From NCBI RefSeq assembly GCF_017813335.1, contig NZ_JAGIYY010000001.1, forward strand, positions 558,001 to 622,000: 64,000 nt of DNA. The letters are read 5' to 3'. Position 1 is the first letter of the stretch; every line of letters starts with the position of its first letter. The translations under genes were made by a program, and so were the position numbers. Source of the stretch: Tianweitania sediminis (GTDB lineage Bacteria; Pseudomonadota; Alphaproteobacteria; Rhizobiales; Rhizobiaceae). Shown piece after piece: positions 7,232-16,854 of the stretch. The notes beneath the pieces are model-generated. The model was not told the DNA's origin and did not search any database. It saw only the letters and a program-made list of their open reading frames with translations.

Positions 7232-8614
7232 ATGACGCTTTCGAACCGCCTCCTTTCGGCTGCGCGCACCGGCATGACCGCCGCGCTTGCCCTCGGCGCC
7301 TTCGGCACCCTGGCTGCCTTCGCCCAGGAAACTGCACCCGCGGCAGTCGATGCCGCTGCTGCAGCCGCTCCTGCAACCACCATCGACAAGGGCGACACGA
7401 CCTGGATGATGCTGTGCACCATCCTCGTTCTTTTCATGCTGCTGCCCGGCTTGGCCCTTTTTTACGGCGGCCTGGTGCGCACCAAAAACATGCTTTCGGT
7501 TCTTATGCAGTGCACCGTGATCTTCGCCCTCGTGTGTGTGATCTGGGTTCTTTACGGCTATTCCTTCGCGTTCGGCGGCTCCACCAGCCCTTACTGGGGC
7601 GGGTTGGGCAAGCTGTTCCTGTCAGGCGTGACGCCTGACTCGGAAGCGGCAACCTTTTCCGAAGGCGTGATGATCCCCGAATACGTGTTCATCTGCTTCC
7701 AGATGACGTTCGCGTGCATCACGCCGGCGCTGATCATCGGTGCCTTTGCCGAACGGATCAAATTTTCCGCCGTTCTGCTTTTCACCGTTCTTTGGGTCAC
7801 GCTGGTTTATTTCCCGATCGCCCATATGGTCTGGGACGCCAATGGCCTGATCTTCGGCTGGGGCGCACTGGACTTCGCTGGCGGCACAGTTGTGCACATC
7901 AACGCCGGCATCGCTGCTCTCGTTGGCAGCCTCATGATCGGCAAGCGCACGGGCTACGGTCGTGACAACATGGCGCCGCACTCGATGACCCTCACCATGG
8001 TGGGTGCGTCGATCCTGTTTGTTGGCTGGTTCGGCTTCAATGCCGGTTCCAACCTCGAGGCGAACGGCGGCACAACGCTGGCGATGATCAACACCTTCAC
8101 CGCGGCTGCCGGTGCCATTCTTGCCTGGTCGGTCGTGGAAGGATTGACCCGCGGCAAGGCATCCATGCTGGGCGCAGCGTCGGGCCTGATCGCGGGCTTG
8201 GTTGCCGTCACTCCGGCTGCGGGCCTAGTGGGCCCCGTGGGCGCCATCGTGCTCGGCGCGATCGCTTCGGTGGTCTGCTACTACTTTGTGGCCGTCGTGA
8301 AGGTGAAGAGCGGCTATGACGACTCACTTGACGTGTTCGGGATCCATGGCGTGGGCGGCATCATCGGCGCGATCGGAACCGGCATCTTTGCTTCGCCATC
8401 GCTAGGCGGCATCGGCTATGCGGATGGTGTCACCATGGGTGGTCAGGTCTGGACGCAGATCCTCGCGGTGCTGGTGACCATCCTCTGGTGCGGGATCGTG
8501 TCGGCTATTCTTTACAAGCTTGTGGATGTGATTGTGGGCTTGCGGCCGACGCTTGAAGCAGAGCAGCAGGGCCTCGACCTCACGTCGCATGGCGAAGTGG
8601 CCTATCATTCCTGA
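7232..8614 (+). CDS. amtB: Ammonium transporter AmtB
   Basis: An Amt/Rh-family ammonium channel of 460 aa with an N-terminal signal peptide (residues 1-31, ending AFA-Q) and about 11 membrane helices. Family signatures include LFYGGLVRTKNML, the AFAERIKFSAVL segment, FAGGTVVHINAGIAAL with the first pore histidine, and FGIHGVGGIIGAIGTG with the second. A strong AAGGAG lies 8 bases before the ATG at 7232, so I reject the longer frame at 7199. It is co-transcribed with glnK, whose PII product plugs the pore when nitrogen is sufficient. A hairpin terminator follows. Confidence 0.96.
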   Translation: MTLSNRLLSAARTGMTAALALGAFGTLAAFAQETAPAAVDAAAAAAPATTIDKGDTTWMMLCTILVLFMLLPGLALFYGGLVRTKNMLSVLMQCTVIFALVCVIWVLYGYSFAFGGSTSPYWGGLGKLFLSGVTPDSEAATFSEGVMIPEYVFICFQMTFACITPALIIGAFAERIKFSAVLLFTVLWVTLVYFPIAHMVWDANGLIFGWGALDFAGGTVVHINAGIAALVGSLMIGKRTGYGRDNMAPHSMTLTMVGASILFVGWFGFNAGSNLEANGGTTLAMINTFTAAAGAILAWSVVEGLTRGKASMLGAASGLIAGLVAVTPAAGLVGPVGAIVLGAIASVVCYYFVAVVKVKSGYDDSLDVFGIHGVGGIIGAIGTGIFASPSLGGIGYADGVTMGGQVWTQILAVLVTILWCGIVSAILYKLVDVIVGLRPTLEAEQQGLDLTSHGEVAYHS

Positions 8615-8639
8615 TCGCAGCCATTGAGCGATCCGCTGA

Positions 8640-8664
8640 CGGCCCGGCAACGCCGGGCCGTTTT
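8640..8664 (+). terminator. Rho-independent terminator of glnK-amtB
   Basis: A perfect 9-bp GC stem (8640-8648 with 8652-8660) and a three-base loop are followed by TTTT, 26 bases after the amtB stop. Confidence 0.85.
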
Positions 8665-8756
8665 GCTGTTGCAGCTCCTTCGCAGGAAAGGCTTGGCAGT
8701 CTAACCCCGGCTATTGTAAGCAGATGAAAATTCAGATTTTTTGTCGATGAGATCCC

Positions 8757-9476
8757 GTGGCCAATCCTTTGGTTCTTTTTTTGTCGCGGCGTGATGATCT
8801 CAGCGACGATGAGATTGCCGCCATCAACGCCCTGACGTCCAACACGCAGGACTTCGAGGCAGGCACGTCGATTATCCGGCAGGGCGAACGGCCGCAATCC
8901 AGCCTCCTGGTCACCGAAGGCCTCGCCATCCGTTCGCATTATCTTGCCGATGGCAAGCGCATGATCAGTGCCCTTCATGTGCCGGGCGACTATGTCGACC
9001 TGCATTCGCTGCTTCTTGACCAGATCGACCACGACGTCGTTGCCCTGACGGCCTGCCGTGTGGCGCTGACGCCGCATGGGGAGCTGCGGCGCATCACGGA
9101 GCGCCTTCCGCACCTCACGCGTCTGCTTTGGCTTTCCACGGTGATCGACGCGGCAATGCACCGTGCCTGGATTGTTGCGCTCGGGCGCATGTCGCCGCTG
9201 AATCACATGGCGCACTTCCTTTGTGAGATGTATTCCAGGCTGGAAGTGGTTGGGCTCACGGAAGGGTATACGTTCAAGCTGCCGATCACCCAGATTGACC
9301 TCGCGGATATGCTGGGACTGTCCGTGGTTCACGTAAATCGAACCCTGCAGGAACTGCGCGCCACCGGCTCCATTTCATGGCTCGGCTCCACCGTCAGCAT
9401 CAAAGACTGGGACGCATTGCGGGCCCTTGGACAGTTCGATCCCGCTTATCTGAACCTGCAGAAGCGGCCTCGCTGA
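8757..9476 (+). CDS. Crp/Fnr-family transcriptional regulator
   Basis: A 239-aa regulator with an N-terminal cyclic-nucleotide-binding-fold domain (residues about 20-120) and a C-terminal winged helix whose recognition segment reads ITQIDLADMLGLSVVHVNRT. The N-terminal cysteine cluster of Fnr is absent, so it is not an oxygen-sensing Fe-S protein; the effector is unknown. The best in-frame start is GTG at 8757; the ATG at 8747 is in another frame. It sits alone between the amtB terminator and the ftsK promoter region. Confidence 0.8.
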   Translation: MANPLVLFLSRRDDLSDDEIAAINALTSNTQDFEAGTSIIRQGERPQSSLLVTEGLAIRSHYLADGKRMISALHVPGDYVDLHSLLLDQIDHDVVALTACRVALTPHGELRRITERLPHLTRLLWLSTVIDAAMHRAWIVALGRMSPLNHMAHFLCEMYSRLEVVGLTEGYTFKLPITQIDLADMLGLSVVHVNRTLQELRATGSISWLGSTVSIKDWDALRALGQFDPAYLNLQKRPR

Positions 9477-9546
9477 GCTCCGCGCCATCTTCATCCCGTT
9501 GCGTCACCAACCTGGACTGCCGACCTGCCGCGCAAGCCGTGCATGG

Positions 9547-9561
9547 TTAACGCCGCTTTAA
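9547..9561 (+). promoter_or_regulatory. CtrA-binding site upstream of ftsK
   Basis: TTAACGCCGCTTTAA is a perfect TTAA-N7-TTAA CtrA box, 57 bases before the ftsK ATG at 9619 and in the 142-base gap after the Crp-family gene. It suggests cell-cycle control of ftsK. Confidence 0.7.
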
Positions 9562-9618
9562 ACGTCTTCTCGATAGGGTGCGGTCGAACCGTCAGGAGCT
9601 AACGGCCTGACGCTCGTC

Positions 9619-12600
9619 ATGATCGAGGAACGGCGGATGCGCACAGGGCTATCGGCACCCTATTCAGAAATGAATGACGGCTACGGTGCGGGGGCATTTC
9701 TGAAGCGCCAGCTGGGCCGTCTGCTCGGCCTTGTGCTGCTTGGCGGAACCGCGCTCGGCGTTGCCGCCCTTGCCACATGGAACGTGGCCGACCCGAGCTT
9801 CAGCCACGCCACCGACAATCCGATCACCAATGCGATCGGCTATCCCGGCGCGGTTTTTGCCGATCTCGCAAGCCAGTTCTTCGGCCTTGCCGCTTTGGCG
9901 GCGCTCGTGCCCGTTGTTGCCTGGGGCATTCTTCTTTTGAGTGGCAGGCGCATCGACCGCAAGCCGTTGCGCGGCTTCGTTTGGTTCCTCGGCGCCGTGT
10001 TCGCCGCCGGCGTGGCAGGCTGCATCCCGCCGAGCGCTACCTGGCCCCTTCCAACGGGTTTGGGCGGCGTGTTCGGGGACATTGTCCTCAAGCTGCCGGC
10101 CTTGGCGCTTGGTGGCTACCCGCAGGGCGTTGCCGCCACCGTCCTGGCTGTCGTGCTTTGCGTCCCCGCGCTGGCCGGGTTGGCCTTTGGGGCCGGTCTC
10201 GTGGGACGCACCACAGCGCCTATTGCTGACGACGTGTTCGACGACGAAGAGGATACAGCATCCGCTGGCAGCTTCGACGACGAGGAGGACGCAGGCGGCG
10301 GTTCGGTTGTGATGGGCGCGCTGACCCATTGGTGGCTGTCGGGTCGGGCGATGCTCCGGCGCGCATCTGGTTCCGGCGAACGCCATGCTCCGGCCCGAAG
10401 CACACTGCGTCAGGCTATGGGTCGTATCGATCGCGATCTCGATATTGTTGCAGAACCGGTTGTGCCTTCCAGCCGCCGGGTGGAGCCAGGCTTCGGCGCA
10501 GCCGAGGATGAGTTCGACATGGACCGCCTGGTGGGCGTAACCCAGCCTGCTGCGCAACCGCGTCACGCCCCTGTCTCCGCGCCTTCGGTGGAAGCGCCTG
10601 CACGGCGCCCCATCGTGGTGGATGCGCCGGCTCCTCCGATCCAGCAGCAGCCAGCCCGGGTGGAGCCGGACTGGTCGAACTGGACGCCGGTTCAGGAGCG
10701 ACCCAACGGCCACGTCCAGGCCTTCCGTTCCATGCCCGGTGCGGTGCGCGGCGTCCGCAAGCCGGAAGCGCCGGCCGCCGCCATGACGCAGGCGGCCGAA
10801 CCACAATTCGAACCCTCGACCTTTGCGGACGAGGAGGACGACGCGCCCTTCGATCTGCCGTTCGATGAAAGCGATCTGGCGCTGGATGCACCTTTTGAGG
10901 TTCAGTCGCGGCGGGAAGCGCCGGACCAGCTGTTCGATGCACCGCAGATGACCCGCGGAGAAGCCACGGCCCGCGGCATCCAGCGCACCGATGCTGCGGC
11001 TTCGTCGCGTGTGGTGGAAGCGCCCCTGCCAAGCCGCGCCAAGATCGATGCGCCGGCGCCACGCCCTATCCCGGCTCCCGTTCCGCCGCGTGCGCCGGCC
11101 ATCGTGGCCGCAAGCGACAGCGGCAGCTTTGAAAAGCCGTCGCTCGCCTTTTTGGCAGAACCCAAGAACATTGGCCGCGACCCGACCTTGTCGAAGGATG
11201 CGCTGGAACAGAATGCGCGCTTGCTTGAAGGCGTTCTGGAAGACTTCGGCGTCAAGGGCGAGATCATCCATGTGCGGCCCGGTCCGGTGGTGACGCTTTA
11301 CGAACTGGAACCGGCGCCTGGCATCAAGTCGTCTCGCGTGATCGGACTGGCCGATGACATTGCCCGCTCCATGAGCGCCATTGCCGCCCGCGTGGCCGTT
11401 GTGCCGGGGCGGAATGCGATCGGCATCGAATTGCCGAACGCCCGCCGTGAGACCGTTTACCTGCGCGAGCTGCTGGCAAGCGCCGAGTTCGAAACCTCCA
11501 AGGCCAAGCTTGCCTTGGCGCTTGGCAAGACCATCAATGGCGAAGCCGTGATTGCCGACATTGCCAAGTTCCCGCATCTGCTTGTGGCCGGCACCACCGG
11601 TTCGGGCAAGTCGGTCGCGATCAACACCATGATCCTGTCGATCTTGTATCGCCTGCGGCCCGAAGAATGCCGCCTGATCATGATCGATCCGAAGATGCTG
11701 GAATTGTCGGTGTACGACGGCATTCCCCATCTTCTGACGCCGGTCGTCACCGACCCCAAGAAGGCGGTGGTGGCGCTGAAATGGACTGTGCGGGAAATGG
11801 AAGACCGCTACCGCAAGATGTCCAAGGTGGGCGTGCGCAACATCGAGGGCTTCAACCAGCGCGTGGCTCAGGCTCAAGCCAAGGGCGAAGCCATCAGCCG
11901 AACCGTGCAGACCGGCTTTGACCGCGAAACCGGCGAAGCGGTTTATGAAACGGAAGCACTCGACCTGCAGCCGCTGCCCTTCATCGTGGTGATCATCGAT
12001 GAAATGGCCGACCTGATGATGGTGGCCGGCAAGGACATCGAAGGCGCCGTGCAGCGCCTGGCGCAGATGGCGCGTGCCGCCGGCATCCACGTGATCATGG
12101 CCACCCAGCGCCCGTCGGTCGACGTCATCACCGGCACCATCAAGGCGAACTTCCCGACCCGTATTTCTTTCCAGGTCACGTCCAAGATCGACAGCCGCAC
12201 CATCCTTGGCGAGATGGGCGCCGAACAGCTGCTCGGCATGGGCGACATGCTTTACATGGCCGGCGGCGGGCGGATTCAGCGCGTGCACGGTCCGTTTGTT
12301 TCGGACGACGAGGTCGAAAAGGTGGTGGCCCACCTCAAGACGCAGGGCGCGCCGGAATATCTCGACGCCATCACCGAAGACGACGAAGACGAGGAGGACG
12401 ATGCGCCTTCCGCGAAGGGCTCAGGCGGCGGCTCGTCGGGCGGCGGCAATTTCGAGGACTCGGAAGACCCGTATGACCAGGCAGTGGCCGTTGTGCTGCG
12501 CGACGGCAAGGCCTCGACCTCTTACATCCAGCGCCGCCTCGGGATTGGCTACAACCGTGCCGCTTCCATCATCGAGCGGATGGAAAAGGAAGGGATCGTT

Positions 12601-12663
12601 GGCCCGGCCAATCACGCGGGCAAGCGCGAGATTCTCGTGCCCACGGAGGACGACAAGTTCTAG
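9619..12663 (+). CDS. ftsK: DNA translocase FtsK
   Basis: FtsK couples septation with chromosome dimer resolution and terminus segregation. The 1014-aa protein has four N-terminal membrane helices (about residues 30-200), a long acidic and proline-rich linker (about 200-520), the RecA-like motor with Walker A GTTGSGKS at residues 658-665 and Walker [15 protein letters not shown], and a C-terminal gamma winged helix ([15 protein letters not shown] onward) that reads KOPS sites. The ATG at 9637 (MRTGLSAP) has a better-spaced GAGGA and may be the true start. A CtrA box precedes the gene; lolA follows, as is usual in Rhizobiales. Confidence 0.95.
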   Translation: MIEERRMRTGLSAPYSEMNDGYGAGAFLKRQLGRLLGLVLLGGTALGVAALATWNVADPSFSHATDNPITNAIGYPGAVFADLASQFFGLAALAALVPVVAWGILLLSGRRIDRKPLRGFVWFLGAVFAAGVAGCIPPSATWPLPTGLGGVFGDIVLKLPALALGGYPQGVAATVLAVVLCVPALAGLAFGAGLVGRTTAPIADDVFDDEEDTASAGSFDDEEDAGGGSVVMGALTHWWLSGRAMLRRASGSGERHAPARSTLRQAMGRIDRDLDIVAEPVVPSSRRVEPGFGAAEDEFDMDRLVGVTQPAAQPRHAPVSAPSVEAPARRPIVVDAPAPPIQQQPARVEPDWSNWTPVQERPNGHVQAFRSMPGAVRGVRKPEAPAAAMTQAAEPQFEPSTFADEEDDAPFDLPFDESDLALDAPFEVQSRREAPDQLFDAPQMTRGEATARGIQRTDAAASSRVVEAPLPSRAKIDAPAPRPIPAPVPPRAPAIVAASDSGSFEKPSLAFLAEPKNIGRDPTLSKDALEQNARLLEGVLEDFGVKGEIIHVRPGPVVTLYELEPAPGIKSSRVIGLADDIARSMSAIAARVAVVPGRNAIGIELPNARRETVYLRELLASAEFETSKAKLALALGKTINGEAVIADIAKFPHLLVAGTTGSGKSVAINTMILSILYRLRPEECRLIMIDPKMLELSVYDGIPHLLTPVVTDPKKAVVALKWTVREMEDRYRKMSKVGVRNIEGFNQRVAQAQAKGEAISRTVQTGFDRETGEAVYETEALDLQPLPFIVVIIDEMADLMMVAGKDIEGAVQRLAQMARAAGIHVIMATQRPSVDVITGTIKANFPTRISFQVTSKIDSRTILGEMGAEQLLGMGDMLYMAGGGRIQRVHGPFVSDDEVEKVVAHLKTQGAPEYLDAITEDDEDEEDDAPSAKGSGGGSSGGGNFEDSEDPYDQAVAVVLRDGKASTSYIQRRLGIGYNRAASIIERMEKEGIVGPANHAGKREILVPTEDDKF

Positions 12664-12790
12664 TGAGCGCCGTGCGAGGTCCTTGGCGTCACGCACCCGA
12701 CGCCATACCTGATGCGTGTTGAGCCCCAAAGAAGCCGACATGGCTGCTTATGGGTGTTCGAAACGAATCGCGACCATCAAGGAGCCCCTC

Positions 12791-13480
12791 ATGCGCCAGC
12801 AGTTGTCCCGCAGCCTCGCCGCTTCGTCGGACCGTCGTTCCGTTCTCCGGCTGATGGGCGCCGGCACTCTCGCCGCCCTGCTGCTGGCCAGCCCGCTGGG
12901 CGGTTTGGCTCCGGCCAAAGCGGCTCCGGATGCCGCCGCGGCGCAGAAGGTTGCGGATCATTTCAGTCGTGTTCGCACCATGTCGGGCGAGTTCGTGCAG
13001 TTCGGCCCGCGCGGCGAGCAAACGGGCGGCAAGTTCTACATGGAGCGCCCCGGCAAGATCCGCTTCGATTACGAAGGCAAGAATGGCTACCGTGTCACGT
13101 CGGACGGCACGTCGGTGGTGATTTTCAACGACAAGATGCGCACCGCCGACCTTTACCCCTTGTCCAAGACACCGCTGAAGCTGCTGCTCGACAGCCGCAT
13201 CGACCTGTCCGGCAACAAGCTAAAATCCGTGAAGCAGGAAGCGGACCTGCTGACGATCACGCTCAGCGATCGCAGCGTGTTCGGCAACGCCACCATCACC
13301 ATGATGTTCGACCCGAACAGCTATGAGCTGAAGCAGTGGACGGTCACCGATGCGCAAGGCAAGGACACGACCGTGATGATCTTCAACACGCAGGAAGGGG
13401 TGAACCTCAATTCCAGCCTGTTTGCGATCAACTATAACCAGGTCGACCAGATGAACAGCAAGAAGTCCAGCAACCGCTAG
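12791..13480 (+). CDS. lolA: LolA-family outer-membrane lipoprotein carrier protein
   Basis: A periplasmic LolA-like chaperone of 229 aa that would carry lipoproteins from LolCDE to the outer membrane. After a signal sequence (about residues 1-39, with a DRRSVLRLMG stretch that looks Tat-like and an AKA-A cleavage site) comes the half-barrel region with MSGEFVQFGPRG, GKFYMERPGKIRFDYEG and GTSVVIFNDK. AAGGAG precedes the ATG at 12791 by 7 bases; the upstream open frame back to 12716 is not used. It follows ftsK in the conserved order ftsK-lolA-xthA and ends at a hairpin terminator. Confidence 0.88.
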   Translation: MRQQLSRSLAASSDRRSVLRLMGAGTLAALLLASPLGGLAPAKAAPDAAAAQKVADHFSRVRTMSGEFVQFGPRGEQTGGKFYMERPGKIRFDYEGKNGYRVTSDGTSVVIFNDKMRTADLYPLSKTPLKLLLDSRIDLSGNKLKSVKQEADLLTITLSDRSVFGNATITMMFDPNSYELKQWTVTDAQGKDTTVMIFNTQEGVNLNSSLFAINYNQVDQMNSKKSSNR

Positions 13481-13503
13481 CCATCCCGTCCTGCGCAGAA
13501 AGA

Positions 13504-13530
13504 ACAGCCGCCTTTCGGGCGGCTGTTTTT
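13504..13530 (+). terminator. Rho-independent terminator of lolA
   Basis: A perfect 9-bp stem (13504-13512 with 13518-13526), loop TTTCG, and a following T run, 24 bases past the lolA stop. Confidence 0.88.
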
Positions 13531-13630
13531 CGTTGCAGAACCCTGTTCTGCGGTAGCGCGGCGGTTGCTTGTGCCCCTTCCGGCTGGCAGGGTCTCGCCG
13601 CTCCCCATCCCTGCAGATCGATCGCTCCCC

Positions 13631-14440
13631 ATGCCCTTTTCGCTCGCCACCTGGAACATCAACTCGGTTCGGTTGCGCATGCCGATCGTGGAGCGCTTTC
13701 TACGAACCTACCAGCCCGACGTGCTTTGCTTGCAGGAGATCAAGGTTCCGGACGAGCTGTTCCCGACAGAAGCCTTTCATGCGATCGGCTATGAACACGT
13801 CACCTTCCATGGGCAGAAGGGTTACCATGGCGTCGCCACGGTGGCGCGGCACAAGATCGACCTCGAGGAAAAGCGCAACTTCTGTGAGATGGGCGATACT
13901 CGCCACATGTCGACGCGCATCGAAATCGCGGGCAAATCGATCCTGCTGCACAACTTCTATGTTCCGGCGGGCGGCGACGAGCCGGATCCTGCAAAGAACC
14001 CAAAATTCCGCCACAAGCTCGATTTTGTACAGGAAATGCATTGTATGGAGGCGCTTGCGGGCGAGAACACGGCGTCCATTCTCGTAGGCGATCTCAACAT
14101 CGCGCCGCTGGAAAACGATGTGTGGTCACACAAGCAGATGCTGAAGGTCGTCAGCCACACGCCGGTGGAAACGCAGGGGTTGGAAGCGATGCGGCAGGCT
14201 TGCGGCTGGGAGGACCTGATGCGCCACCACATCCCGGCAGACCAGAAGCTTTACACCTGGTGGAGTTATCGCTCTGCAAACTGGCAAGTGGCCGACAAAG
14301 GGCGGCGGCTCGACCATGTATGGGGCTCGGCCAACCTGAAGCCGCTGTTGACCGATATCGAGGTGGTGCGTGACGCGCGTGGCTGGGACCGCCCTTCCGA
14401 CCACGTGCCGGTGATCGCGCGGTTCGCACTGGACGTTTAG
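13631..14440 (+). CDS. xthA: Exodeoxyribonuclease III / AP endonuclease
   Basis: XthA removes 3' blocking groups and cleaves at abasic sites in base-excision repair. The 269-aa product has all EEP-superfamily motifs: ATWNINSVRLR at the start, LCLQEIKV with the metal-binding Glu, YHGVATVAR, the catalytic GDLNIAP, and the C-terminal SDHVPVIARF with the catalytic His. The start at 13631 (MPFSLATW) matches family N-termini; the frame is open from 13565 with a low-complexity extension that I reject. It lies directly after the lolA terminator. Confidence 0.95.
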   Translation: MPFSLATWNINSVRLRMPIVERFLRTYQPDVLCLQEIKVPDELFPTEAFHAIGYEHVTFHGQKGYHGVATVARHKIDLEEKRNFCEMGDTRHMSTRIEIAGKSILLHNFYVPAGGDEPDPAKNPKFRHKLDFVQEMHCMEALAGENTASILVGDLNIAPLENDVWSHKQMLKVVSHTPVETQGLEAMRQACGWEDLMRHHIPADQKLYTWWSYRSANWQVADKGRRLDHVWGSANLKPLLTDIEVVRDARGWDRPSDHVPVIARFALDV

Positions 14441-14490
14441 GGCCGCGGGCCTCTTCAATGGGCCCGGTTGCTACGAAGAGGGGATGCATC

Positions 14491-14880
14491 ATGGCGCGCC
14501 GCGATTTTGATCCTTCCACCACGAAACCGGACGGGCGTGCTGCCCGCACCGCACGGTTGTTCAACCCGGAGGTAGAGGGGCCTTGGCGCGGCTCCCTCCC
14601 TGGCGATGCGCTTGGCGGCGCCGTCACGGTGCTCGCCTATGGCAACGAAACGCCAGGTCAAGGACCCAGGCTCCACGTGCATCCCTATGACGAAACCTTT
14701 CTCGTGATCATGGGGCGGGCCCGGTTCTTTGTGGGAGATCAGGTGATCGAGGCTGGAGCGGGCGAGGCGGTGCTCGGTCCTGCGGGCGTTCCGCACCGGT
14801 TCGAGAATCTCGGTCCGGGCCGTTTGCAAACGATCGACATCCACCATTCGCGGCAATGGATCCAAACCGATCTCGATTGA
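14491..14880 (+). CDS. Cupin-domain protein
   Basis: A 129-aa single-domain cupin. The beta-barrel metal motif 1 is seen in GPRLHVHPYDETFLVIMGRA (two His and the Glu-like position) and motif 2 in GPAGVPHRFENLG. No partner domain or signal peptide is present. GAGGGG precedes the ATG at 14491. Substrate and role are not readable from the sequence; cupins range from isomerases to dioxygenases and sugar-binding proteins. It is convergent with a cNMP-domain gene. Confidence 0.75.
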   Translation: MARRDFDPSTTKPDGRAARTARLFNPEVEGPWRGSLPGDALGGAVTVLAYGNETPGQGPRLHVHPYDETFLVIMGRARFFVGDQVIEAGAGEAVLGPAGVPHRFENLGPGRLQTIDIHHSRQWIQTDLD

Positions 14881-14916
14881 CGGTTCTGCGCCTGAAAATG
14901 GCGCGGTGGACTTCCC

Positions 14917-15372
14917 TTATTCGCCGAACCGGCTCGACAACCGGGCGATCTTTGCGACGAGTTCCTGAAGGTCGGCCGCTATACGCTCATGCAGAAGATG
15001 CGCCGCATCCGGATATTCCTCCAGGATGCGGCGAAACAAGCGGCGGTTGAGCCGGATCAGGCTGACATCAGTGGCCGCGATCGCGCTTGTGGGGCGACTG
15101 GTGTCGGTGATCAGGGCGAGTTCGCCAAGGATAGCGTTACGCCCCAGCACCTGCAGTTCAACAGCGGCGTTGCCCACGCCATGCACCAGTCGCACGGAGC
15201 CAGAAACGATGAGAAACCCGCAATCGGCCGAATCTCCTTCGGCGTAGATCAACCGGCCGGCGGCGACGTTCAAGTTTTCCGCGCCGAAAGCCAGCAGCCG
15301 AAGCTGCTCCTGGGTGAAACCCTCGAACAGCGCCGCACCGGCTAAGATCCGGATATCGTCATCCAGCGCCAT
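14917..15372 (-). CDS. Cyclic-nucleotide-binding-domain protein without DNA-binding domain
   Basis: A 151-aa protein made almost entirely of one Crp-like cNMP-binding beta-roll (LIYAEGDSADCGFLIVSGSV, and the phosphate-binding-cassette region around ILGELALITDTSRPTSAIA) followed by a short helix. There is no helix-turn-helix, so it cannot act as a Crp-type regulator by itself. The RPTSAIA segment resembles functional phosphate-binding cassettes. It lies 60 bases upstream of, and in the same direction as, the CenR-like gene only by order on the map: the regulator lies to its right and is transcribed toward it. Confidence 0.75.
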   Translation of the reverse strand: MALDDDIRILAGAALFEGFTQEQLRLLAFGAENLNVAAGRLIYAEGDSADCGFLIVSGSVRLVHGVGNAAVELQVLGRNAILGELALITDTSRPTSAIAATDVSLIRLNRRLFRRILEEYPDAAHLLHERIAADLQELVAKIARLSSRFGE

Positions 15373-15432
15373 TCACACGTTGATCCTTGGCGACCCGTTC
15401 CCTGGAGGTCCACCACTTCTCACCGGCGATGG

Positions 15433-16116
15433 TTAAGGAACGAGCTTATACCCGCCGCTTTCTGTCACAAGAATTTCAGCATTGGAAGGATCGCGCTCGA
15501 TCTTCTGCCGCAGCCGGTACACGTGGGTCTCAAGCGTGTGCGTGGTGACGCCGGAATTATAGCCCCAAACTTCCTCGAGCAGGATGTCACGCGTCACCAC
15601 CTTCTGGTCGGCGCGGTACAGGTACTTGATGATCGAGGCTTCCTTTTCCGTCAGGCGAATCTTGCCGTTCTTGTTGTCCAGCAAGAGCTTCTGGCTTGGC
15701 TTGAAGGTGTAGGGCCCGACGGTGAAGGTCGCGTCCTCGCTTTGCTCGTGCTGGCGCAGTTGGGCGCGGATACGGGCGAGCAGAACGGCGAACCGGAACG
15801 GCTTGGTGACATAATCGTTCGCGCCGGCTTCCAACCCGAGGATGGTATCTGAATCGGTATCCTGGCCGGTGAGCATGATGATCGGCGCCTTGTAGCCACC
15901 CTTACGGAGCATCTTCACAGCTTCCCGCCCATCCATGTCCGGCAGGCCGACGTCCATGATCAGCAGATCCACCATGCGGCTGCGCGCCGTGGCAATGCCT
16001 TTGCCGGCCGTCGGCTCTTCGATAACCTCGAACTCTTCATACATGCCGAGCTGCTCGGCGAGCGTGGTACGCAGGTCGTCGTCATCATCGACAATGAGGA
16101 TGGTGCGAGAAGTCAT
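15433..16116 (-). CDS. cenR: OmpR-family response regulator, CenR/OtpR-like
   Basis: A 227-aa two-component regulator with a receiver domain (acidic pocket LIVDDDDD, phosphoacceptor Asp55 in LIMDVGLPD, YVTKPF lysine) and a C-terminal winged helix (ILLEEVWGYNSG and THTLETHVYRLRQKIE). It closely resembles the conserved Rhizobiales regulator called CenR or OtpR, linked to cell-envelope integrity. No kinase gene is adjacent, which is usual for this regulator. The ATG at 16116 gives MTSRTILIVDDD; an ATG at 16140 adds eight residues and is less likely. It is divergent from an L,D-transpeptidase gene across 90 bases, a plausible target. Confidence 0.8.
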   Translation of the reverse strand: MTSRTILIVDDDDDLRTTLAEQLGMYEEFEVIEEPTAGKGIATARSRMVDLLIMDVGLPDMDGREAVKMLRKGGYKAPIIMLTGQDTDSDTILGLEAGANDYVTKPFRFAVLLARIRAQLRQHEQSEDATFTVGPYTFKPSQKLLLDNKNGKIRLTEKEASIIKYLYRADQKVVTRDILLEEVWGYNSGVTTHTLETHVYRLRQKIERDPSNAEILVTESGGYKLVP

Positions 16117-16206
16117 CAGCCAGTTCCGTTGTTTACACAATCAAATGAGAAGCGGGATGAATTTGGCAATATGCTGAACGTGTTCCAAGGCAGGGGAAGG
16201 CTCACA

Positions 16207-16764
16207 GTGAAGTGTTCAACAGTGAAGAGTGGCCGCACTGACCGAAGCCGCCTCCTTGTGGTTCGGCCGAGACCCTCCCGACCAACGCAGGGTCTCCTGT
16301 CGGTGGGCAACACTGTTTTTCCGTGCGCGCTCGGCCGTGGTGGGATCACCGCAAACAAGCGGGAAGGTGATGGTGGCACTCCGCTGGGTCGCATGCGCCT
16401 CTTGTCCGGCTTTGTTCGCGATCGACGCTTTGCTTTCTGCAGCCCGCTGCCGCTCCAGCGGATCACCCGGGATCTCGGCTGGTGCGAGGTGCCGGATGAC
16501 CGTAACTACAACCGCCCCGTCCGCATCCCCTACGGCGCCAGCCATGAGCGCATGATGCGCAACGACGCACTCTATGACGCCTGCATGGTGCTCGACTGGA
16601 ACATCCGGCCACGCAAGCGTGGGCGCGGCAGCGCGATCTTTTTCCACCTGGCACGGCCGGGCTTCACGCCAACGGAAGGCTGCGTGGCGGTGACCCCGAA
16701 GGTGATGGCGCGCTTGCTGCCGCGCTTGTCGCCCCGCTCGGTGATGGTGGTGCAAAGAAACTAG
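16207..16764 (+). CDS. L,D-transpeptidase family (YkuD fold) protein
   Basis: L,D-transpeptidases make 3-3 peptidoglycan crosslinks or attach proteins to the wall. The catalytic signature FFHLARPGFTPTEGCVAV, with His147 and nucleophile Cys159 counted from the GTG at 16207, is intact, and KREGDGGTPLGRMRL is a typical front strand. I chose the GTG at 16207 because AGGGGAAGG lies 7 bases upstream; ATGs at 16171 or further up lack a ribosome site. A 9-base direct repeat (ACAGTGAAG at 16204 and 16219) spans the start and offers a second in-frame GTG at 16222. No signal peptide is evident. It shares its upstream region with cenR. Confidence 0.78.
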   Translation: MKCSTVKSGRTDRSRLLVVRPRPSRPTQGLLSVGNTVFPCALGRGGITANKREGDGGTPLGRMRLLSGFVRDRRFAFCSPLPLQRITRDLGWCEVPDDRNYNRPVRIPYGASHERMMRNDALYDACMVLDWNIRPRKRGRGSAIFFHLARPGFTPTEGCVAVTPKVMARLLPRLSPRSVMVVQRN

Positions 16765-16854
16765 ACGCCGCTTCTCCTTGTCAGCACGTTCTGCCCTGCC
16801 TGGGATCGCTTTCCCGCTTCGTGCATTCCTTTTCGCTGCAGAAAGGAACCCAAC

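Noticed and set aside
9664-12333. An 889-codon open frame on the minus strand opposite ftsK
   Set aside because: It is a high-GC antisense shadow: the plus-strand frame encodes a complete FtsK, while the shadow is His/Arg/Gly-rich with no domain and no ribosome site.
16844-16848. GGAAC before the 80-aa hypothetical gene, considered as an EcfG -35 element
   Set aside because: It is only about 10 bases from the start codon and forms part of the ribosome site.
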